This document shows, one piece after another, positions 20,950-26,181 of a stretch of DNA of 26,181 bases. The number at the start of each line of letters is the position of its first letter. Positions within the stretch are counted from its first letter, which is position 1. Under the pieces are notes generated by a model that saw nothing but the letters and a program-made list of their open reading frames with translations, made no database searches and was not told the DNA's origin. Made by a program: the position numbers and the translations under genes. The stretch is from Deltaproteobacteria bacterium (GTDB taxonomy: Bacteria; Desulfobacterota; Desulfobaccia; Desulfobaccales; 0-14-0-80-60-11). The stretch spans positions 1 to 26,181 of the forward strand of contig JAMCQY010000047.1 of the NCBI GenBank assembly GCA_023381945.1, written 5' to 3'.

Positions 20950-22992
20950 ATGACGAGCAAACCACGACCTCCGGGGGTCATTGTCGTCCTGGCCTTGGGG
21001 CTGGCTTTAGTTCTGGGGAGCGGATTCTATCAGCCGGCCAGGGCAGCCTCGGAAGATGTAGCCATGTTCTATGACGATTTGGGCCAATACGGCGAGTGGG
21101 TGGACTACGAAAATTACGGACCGGTTTGGCGCCCCAGCAATGTGAACGAGGATTGGCGCCCCTACACCGACGGCCGCTGGGTCCCCACCAATGACGGCTA
21201 CGTTTTCGAATCTCAAGAGCCCTGGGGCTGGGCCACCTACCATTACGGCAACTGGATGCCCACCGAAGGCTATGGCTGGGTCTGGTCCCCGGGACGCACC
21301 TGGTATCCCTCCACCGTAGAGTGGCGCACCAGTCCCGAAACCGCTGAGGTGGATAATTCTTACGTAGGCTGGGCCCCCATCCCGCCGCCTAATTATGTGC
21401 CGACGCAGGCGTACGCAACACCGGGTTATTATCCGGGGGCTCCAGTGGCGGACACGCTCTCTTCGCCTTTTTGGGTCTTCATCCGGGCAGCCAGTTTTCT
21501 GCTGGGTCTGGGGCAGCCGTATACCCCGGCGTACTCCTATATTGCCCAGCCGGTGTTTGTGTCCCCGGCCTATGTACCGGTTATCTTCCCCCAAACGGCG
21601 TTCATCACCAGCTATTATACCCCTAGCTACTATGGGCATGCTTATTTCGGTAGGGGGTTCGCTGGTGCTTATAGCTATGGGCCCCCGGTGAGATACATTT
21701 CCAGGGTGACCAATATCCACCAAACAGTGATAAACCGTACCATTATCACTAACTCCACCAACATCACCAGGATCCACAACGTGGTGCCGCCTCGGGCGGT
21801 GTTGGCCCGCAACGTGGGTTTAAGGGAGATTACTCCGCCAGCCCTGGTGCGGGGCCAGCAGTTGCCGCCAGCCCAGCGCTTCGCCAATGTCAACATGGCC
21901 CGGGCCAACCTGAGCAAGCCCAATATCATTCCGGCCCCGAGAAATGTGCCGCCGCTGAGAGCGCAGATTCCCAAGGCCCCGCCTCTGGCAGCCCAACCAG
22001 TTAGAGGTGGAGTCCCGGGCGCCGGCTTGCCGGCCAGGGCCACCTTGCCGTTAACCCCGCATCAGCAGGCACAGATCCAGAACCTGCCGCCGCAACAGCA
22101 GATTAGGCCGGTAAGACCGCCTCTGGCCGGACAGGCCAGACCGAGTGTGCAGCCTGGTGCTAGACCTGGCCAGGTGCAGCCCGGCCTAGCTGTCCATCCC
22201 GGGGCGGTGCAGCCCGGCGCCAGGCCTGGTCAGGTGCAACCTGGCGGTCCACCTCATCCTGGCACCTTCCAGCCGGGTGTAACTGGAAGGCCTGGCCAAG
22301 TACGGCCAAGTGTTCCCATGGGACCGGGACAGGAACGGCCTGGCATTCCGGGTCATCCGGCTGCGCGGCCGGGCGCCATTGGCGTACCGGGCCAGTCCAG
22401 CGGTCCGGGGCATCCCGGGACCTTCCAACCCGGTGGTCCGAGCAGGCCTGCAGTCCAACCACCCTCGGGTTATAGACCGCCCACCTCCGGCCCGGGATAC
22501 GTGAGACCGGGAACGCAACCGCCGTCGCAACCTACGCCGAGCCAGGCGCGGCCGCAGCCTCAGTTTCAGCCAAGGCCCCAGCCGCAGGTCCAGCAGCCCA
22601 GGCCGCAACCGCAACCGAGACCTCAATTTCAGACGCAGCCACAGCCTCAGATGCAATCGCGTCCGCAACCTCAGTTTCAGCCAAGACCTCAGCCTCAGGT
22701 GCCATCGCGGCCCCAGCCTCAGTTTCAACCAAGACCCCAGCCGCAGATCCAGCAGCCCAGGCCGCAGCCGCAACCGAGACCTCAATTTCAGGCGCAGCCG
22801 CAGATGCAATCGCGTCCGCAACCTCAGTTTCAGCCAAGACCTCAGCCGCAGATCCAGCAGCCCAGGCCGCAGCCGCAACCGAGACCTCAACCTCAGGCGC
22901 AGCCCCGGCCCCAGCCACAGCCTAGGCCACAAGCGGCTCCCGCGGCCAGGCCACAACCGCGGCATCAGCAGAAAAGGCCGGGCGAACAATAG
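20950..22992 (+). CDS. DUF6600-like exported protein with Pro/Gln-rich repeats
   Basis: 680 residues from the ATG at 20950, which follows GGAGTAAGGAA. A signal peptide is clear: Lys/Arg start, hydrophobic VIVVLALGLALVLGSG, then ARAAS cleavage region. Residues about 35-140 are an aromatic-rich domain with repeated WRPY, GRWV and GWVW units (YDDLGQYGEWVDYENYGPVW), matching DUF6600. A hydrophobic Tyr/Pro-rich middle follows. The C-terminal 280 residues are low complexity: VQPG/RPGQ repeats and then PRPQPQ-type repeats, three of them coded by near-identical 72-base units. A secreted or envelope structural protein is likely; no enzymatic function is visible. A strong terminator follows. Confidence 0.85.
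   Translation: MTSKPRPPGVIVVLALGLALVLGSGFYQPARAASEDVAMFYDDLGQYGEWVDYENYGPVWRPSNVNEDWRPYTDGRWVPTNDGYVFESQEPWGWATYHYGNWMPTEGYGWVWSPGRTWYPSTVEWRTSPETAEVDNSYVGWAPIPPPNYVPTQAYATPGYYPGAPVADTLSSPFWVFIRAASFLLGLGQPYTPAYSYIAQPVFVSPAYVPVIFPQTAFITSYYTPSYYGHAYFGRGFAGAYSYGPPVRYISRVTNIHQTVINRTIITNSTNITRIHNVVPPRAVLARNVGLREITPPALVRGQQLPPAQRFANVNMARANLSKPNIIPAPRNVPPLRAQIPKAPPLAAQPVRGGVPGAGLPARATLPLTPHQQAQIQNLPPQQQIRPVRPPLAGQARPSVQPGARPGQVQPGLAVHPGAVQPGARPGQVQPGGPPHPGTFQPGVTGRPGQVRPSVPMGPGQERPGIPGHPAARPGAIGVPGQSSGPGHPGTFQPGGPSRPAVQPPSGYRPPTSGPGYVRPGTQPPSQPTPSQARPQPQFQPRPQPQVQQPRPQPQPRPQFQTQPQPQMQSRPQPQFQPRPQPQVPSRPQPQFQPRPQPQIQQPRPQPQPRPQFQAQPQMQSRPQPQFQPRPQPQIQQPRPQPQPRPQPQAQPRPQPQPRPQAAPAARPQPRHQQKRPGEQ
22561..22896 (+). 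repeat. 72-bp coding repeats for PQ-rich tail
   Basis: Three near-identical 72-base units start with CAGTTTCAGCCAAG at 22561, 22720 and 22825 and end in CCTCAATTTCAG or CCTCAACCTCAG. A partial unit begins at 22672. They encode QFQPRPQPQ, then (V/I)QQPRPQPQPRPQ. Such arrays change length by slippage or recombination. Confidence 0.85.
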
Positions 22993-23023
22993 CCGGTCGC
23001 TGAGCTGAAAATAATCCTTACCT

Positions 23024-23060
23024 CGGGCCTTCTCCAGAAATGGAGGGGGCCCGGTTTTTT
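23024..23060 (+). terminator. Intrinsic terminator after the DUF6600-like gene
   Basis: CGGGCC (23024-23029) pairs with GGCCCG (23048-23053) and inner CTCC with GGAG, then GTTTTTT (23054-23060). It lies about 30 bases after the stop. Confidence 0.85.
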
Positions 23061-23150
23061 GTCCGATCAATAAAAACCCACTTCTGTTCATAAAATAAAT
23101 GAGTTTTCCAGTTAAATTTTTCCCTGCCCCTCGGAAGAGCATGGAGCTTT

Positions 23151-23180
23151 TTGCGTCAGTCTGTTAGGATATAGGCTAAT
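23151..23180 (+). promoter_or_regulatory. Weak candidate promoter of eno
   Basis: TTGCGT (23151-23156) is followed by GCTAAT (23175-23180) at 18 bases or TAGGCT (23172-23177) at 15. It is located between the terminator of the upstream gene and the eno ribosome site. Both hexamers are imperfect. Confidence 0.3.
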
Positions 23181-23193
23181 CTAAAGTTCGTAA

Positions 23194-24522
<1,329 letters not shown>

Positions 24523-24538
24523 GCCCAGGGCTGTTACA

Positions 24539-24570
24539 GGGGCGGATAATTCCGCCCCGGTTTTGTTTTT
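24539..24570 (+). terminator. Intrinsic terminator after eno
   Basis: GGGGCGGA (24539-24546) / TCCGCCCC (24551-24558), loop TAAT, followed by GGTTTTGTTTTT. The T-run ends inside the -35 element of the next promoter. Confidence 0.9.
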
Positions 24571-24597
24571 GACAATATCGCGGCCCGGTGCTATTCT
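24569..24597 (+). promoter_or_regulatory. Promoter of the PagL-like gene
   Basis: A perfect -35 TTGACA (24569-24574), 17-base spacer and extended -10 TGCTATTCT (24589-24597; TATTCT is 4 of 6). Transcription would start about 35 bases before the ATG at 24641. Confidence 0.6.
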
Positions 24598-24640
24598 GCG
24601 ACGGAGTTAAAACAGGGGCCAGCAGCCAAAGGGGGAGATT

Positions 24641-25222
24641 ATGGTGCGGCGTTTCTGCAGCCGGGGTTTGGTAGTCCTGGTGATGGCCCTGGTCCTGGGC
24701 CTGCCGGTCGTGGCCCAAGGGGTGGAATTCGATTTAGACAAATTCAACCACGAAGCAGGATTAAACTTCGGCTACGGCAAAAATTACCGCAACGCCGATG
24801 TCCGGCTCTATTCTTTGCTGCCCCATTGGGGCATGTTTTTGATCAGGCCCGGCAAGCAGATGGGCCCCTTCGGATTCTCCTTTCTGGTTGAAGGCACCGT
24901 CAGCATAGCCAGTGCCGAGCAGACCGGCTTTGAATTGGGCATTGCGCCGTTGTTTAAATTAAGCTGTCTGGTTTTTCCCAATGTTCTGGCGCACGTTGAA
25001 GGAGGCGCCGGCCTGATCTCTGAGGGCATTGACAGCCCGGCCATCGCCCATTCCTTTAATTTCACCCCCCAGGCGGGCGGCGGCTTTGATATCGCCCTCA
25101 CTCCCCAGATGGCCTTCCAAGTGGCTTACCGCTTCCGCCATTCTTCCAACGCCGGAATCTATAAGGAAAATTTCGGTTTTAACGTCCATTTTTTCCAGGC
25201 GGGCCTCAATTACTATTACTAA
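24641..25222 (+). CDS. PagL-like acyloxyacyl hydrolase (lipid A deacylase family)
   Basis: 193-residue outer-membrane beta-barrel. The signal peptide is VVLVMALVLGLPVVAQG. The C-terminal motif FRHSSNAGI holds the expected catalytic His167 and Ser169 of PagL, which removes the 3-O-acyl chain from lipid A. The position 14 residues after the His, Glu in Pseudomonas PagL, is Asn181 here, so activity is not certain. The protein ends in aromatic residues (FQAGLNYYY), typical of a beta-barrel assembly signal. AAGGGGGAG lies just upstream of the ATG, with its own promoter at 24569-24597 and a terminator at 25248-25280. A general outer-membrane barrel of the same family is the alternative. Confidence 0.8.
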   Translation: MVRRFCSRGLVVLVMALVLGLPVVAQGVEFDLDKFNHEAGLNFGYGKNYRNADVRLYSLLPHWGMFLIRPGKQMGPFGFSFLVEGTVSIASAEQTGFELGIAPLFKLSCLVFPNVLAHVEGGAGLISEGIDSPAIAHSFNFTPQAGGGFDIALTPQMAFQVAYRFRHSSNAGIYKENFGFNVHFFQAGLNYYY

Positions 25223-25247
25223 AAATTAATCGCCAATTTCCAAACCG

Positions 25248-25280
25248 ATGCAGAAACCTACAGGTTTCTGCATTTTTTTT
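25248..25280 (+). terminator. Intrinsic terminator after the PagL-like gene
   Basis: ATGCAGAAACCT (25248-25259) pairs with AGGTTTCTGCAT (25262-25273), a 12-bp perfect inverted repeat, then a run of T to 25280. Confidence 0.9.
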
Positions 25281-25751
25281 GCTGCCAGTCTGGCTAAAAA
25301 CCAGAGGCAAACATGCCTCACGCCAGGTTTCTTGAATAAAAAAGTGCCTTTGGCTAGCAACAGAGCTATCAGCATCTAGGCAGTTTCCTACGATGGAATG
25401 GGCAATTCTATCAATTGCGGTTGATATATAGGTTGCTAGTTTTAAAAAGAAATTTACTGATGCACGAAGAACTGCCCTAGATTTTTCAGCATTTTGGAAA
25501 GATATAGCGATTGGCAAAAATAATTTCTTGTAGGGGCGCACCCGCGTGTGCGCCCTCCTGCGGGCGGACACATGGGTCCGCCCCTACAATCCATCGGGTT
25601 ATCGGAAAAAACTTTTGGCAAACGCTATAACTAGAAAACAAGTTTTACTTCCAGATCTGGTACTTTTACTTAATGGTGAGGGCGGTCCGGGATTTCTTTC
25701 AAATTCAAAAACTTGGCTTCCAAGGAAGGAGGGCAAACGGAGGCGCAGGTC
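25281..25751. other. 471-bp gap with nested inverted-repeat element
   Basis: No gene is seen. It holds the element at 25503-25629 and otherwise AT-rich sequence. The ribosome site of the next gene is GGAGG at 25739-25743. Confidence 0.6.
25503..25629. repeat. Nested inverted repeat, possible MITE
   Basis: Inner arms TTGTAGGGGCG (25528-25538) / CGCCCCTACAA (25579-25589) enclose CCCGCGTGTGCGCCC and GGGCGGACACATGGGTCC. Outer short arms TATAGCG (25503-25509) / CGCTATA (25623-25629) are perfect, flanked inward by TTGGCAAAA-like bases on both sides. The inner core resembles a repeat I recall as common in metagenome-derived genomes. No target duplication is identified. Confidence 0.6.
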
Positions 25752-26138
25752 ATGAGACTTCCTTACGCTTTAATGAAGGACGAAAGCGGCTCATTAGCTG
25801 CCTTTAGCATCTTCTTGCTGGTTGTATTCATGGCCCTCCTGGCTTTCACCGTTGACCTGGGGCACTTGTACGTGGTGAAAGGCGAACTCCAGAATGCCGC
25901 GGATGCCGGCGCCCTGGCGGGAGCCCGGGCCATATATCTGAATACCATTTCTCCGAATCCCGATTGGTCTGCAGGCCAGACTGCGACAACCAATGCCATC
26001 CGTGACAATAAAGCGGATAACAGTGATCTTCTGGGCGGACAGGTGGAAACAGGATATTGGGACAAAACCTGGACTCCAAGCACCGCCCCCGCCCACTTGA
26101 AATCTACGGGAATTTCACAGGGCCCCAATGAACCTTAA
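25752..26138 (+). CDS. TadE/TadG-like pilus assembly protein, short or truncated
   Basis: 128 residues from the ATG at 25752, which follows GGAGG (25739-25743) by 8 bases. The N-terminus is that of TadG-like proteins: a short charged leader with DESGSLAAFSIFLLVVFMAL, a single hydrophobic segment (about 14-32), then VDLGHLYVVKGELQNAADAG and ALAGARA, the hallmark of the Tad/Flp pilus pseudopilin-like domain (about 12-60). The reading frame stops at 26136-26138, although TadG proteins are usually several hundred residues. The sequence after the stop stays open in another frame to the window end (LNTHAWNEVLGFLPFY), so a frameshift is possible. Context is cut by the window edge. Confidence 0.75.
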   Translation: MRLPYALMKDESGSLAAFSIFLLVVFMALLAFTVDLGHLYVVKGELQNAADAGALAGARAIYLNTISPNPDWSAGQTATTNAIRDNKADNSDLLGGQVETGYWDKTWTPSTAPAHLKSTGISQGPNEP

Positions 26139-26181
26139 TACCCACGCGTGGAACGAGGTTTTGGGGTTTCTCCCCTTCTAT

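Noticed and set aside
22561..22896. CRISPR array
   Set aside because: The repeats are coding, proline/glutamine-rich, contiguous with the protein frame and lack unique spacers of even length.
22186..23142. 318-codon Arg/Leu-rich minus-strand reading frame
   Set aside because: It is the reverse of the Pro/Gln repeat region of the DUF6600-like gene and runs across its terminator.

Overview
The window looks like a chromosomal segment of a Gram-negative, probably anaerobic member of the Desulfobacterota (former Deltaproteobacteria), perhaps near Desulfobacca. This is inferred from GC-rich genes, a PagL-like outer-membrane protein (hence an outer membrane), a CarD-YacL pair, a stand-alone AmmeMemoRadiSam-type radical SAM enzyme, an FmdB-like zinc ribbon protein, NapH-like Fe-S membrane proteins and a Tad-type protein. 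I have no database match to confirm the taxon. I saw no rRNA, tRNA, CRISPR array or phage genes.

Layout: 1-2161 holds the 3' part of ftsA and complete ftsZ, closed by a hairpin terminator. An AT-rich gap (2162-2961) with a palindromic MITE-like repeat follows, then a B12-binding-like/radical SAM protein (2962-4707). A nicotinamidase-like gene lies on the minus strand (4794-5315), divergent from a two-gene unit preceded by an FNR/Crp-like site: a 35-residue single-pass membrane peptide (5603-5710) and a NapH-like polyferredoxin (5735-6619). Next are ihfA with its own promoter, a radical SAM enzyme with a twin-arginine signal, carD, the PIN-TRAM membrane protein yacL and rluD.

The 3' end of rluD is present twice (11491-11609 and 12150-12268). 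A decayed RelE-type toxin-antitoxin module lies between the copies. coaE, rho, a minus-strand fmdB-like gene and a metallo-beta-lactamase-fold protein follow. From 16297 to 18432 the DNA is repeat-rich: several GC-rich palindromes, a low-GC broken gene (16602-16883), an orphan CoA-transferase beta-like subunit, and a Clp1-like P-loop kinase whose coding region carries a palindromic repeat in frame.

The kinase gene overlaps the first of two tandem class II glutamine amidotransferase paralogues, which itself abuts the second. One paralogue keeps the visible active-site residues and the other has replaced nearly all of them. This three-gene unit (17797-20539) is the best candidate here for an uncharacterised system. 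The window ends with a DUF6600-like exported Pro/Gln-rich protein, enolase, a PagL-like lipid A deacylase and the start of a TadG-like protein.

Housekeeping genes for division, transcription (rho, carD, ihfA), CoA synthesis, glycolysis and rRNA modification are interleaved with short mobile or repeat elements. Several transcription units end in clear intrinsic terminators. Two genes without a Shine-Dalgarno (2962 and 12458) start directly after small CTGA-type repeats.
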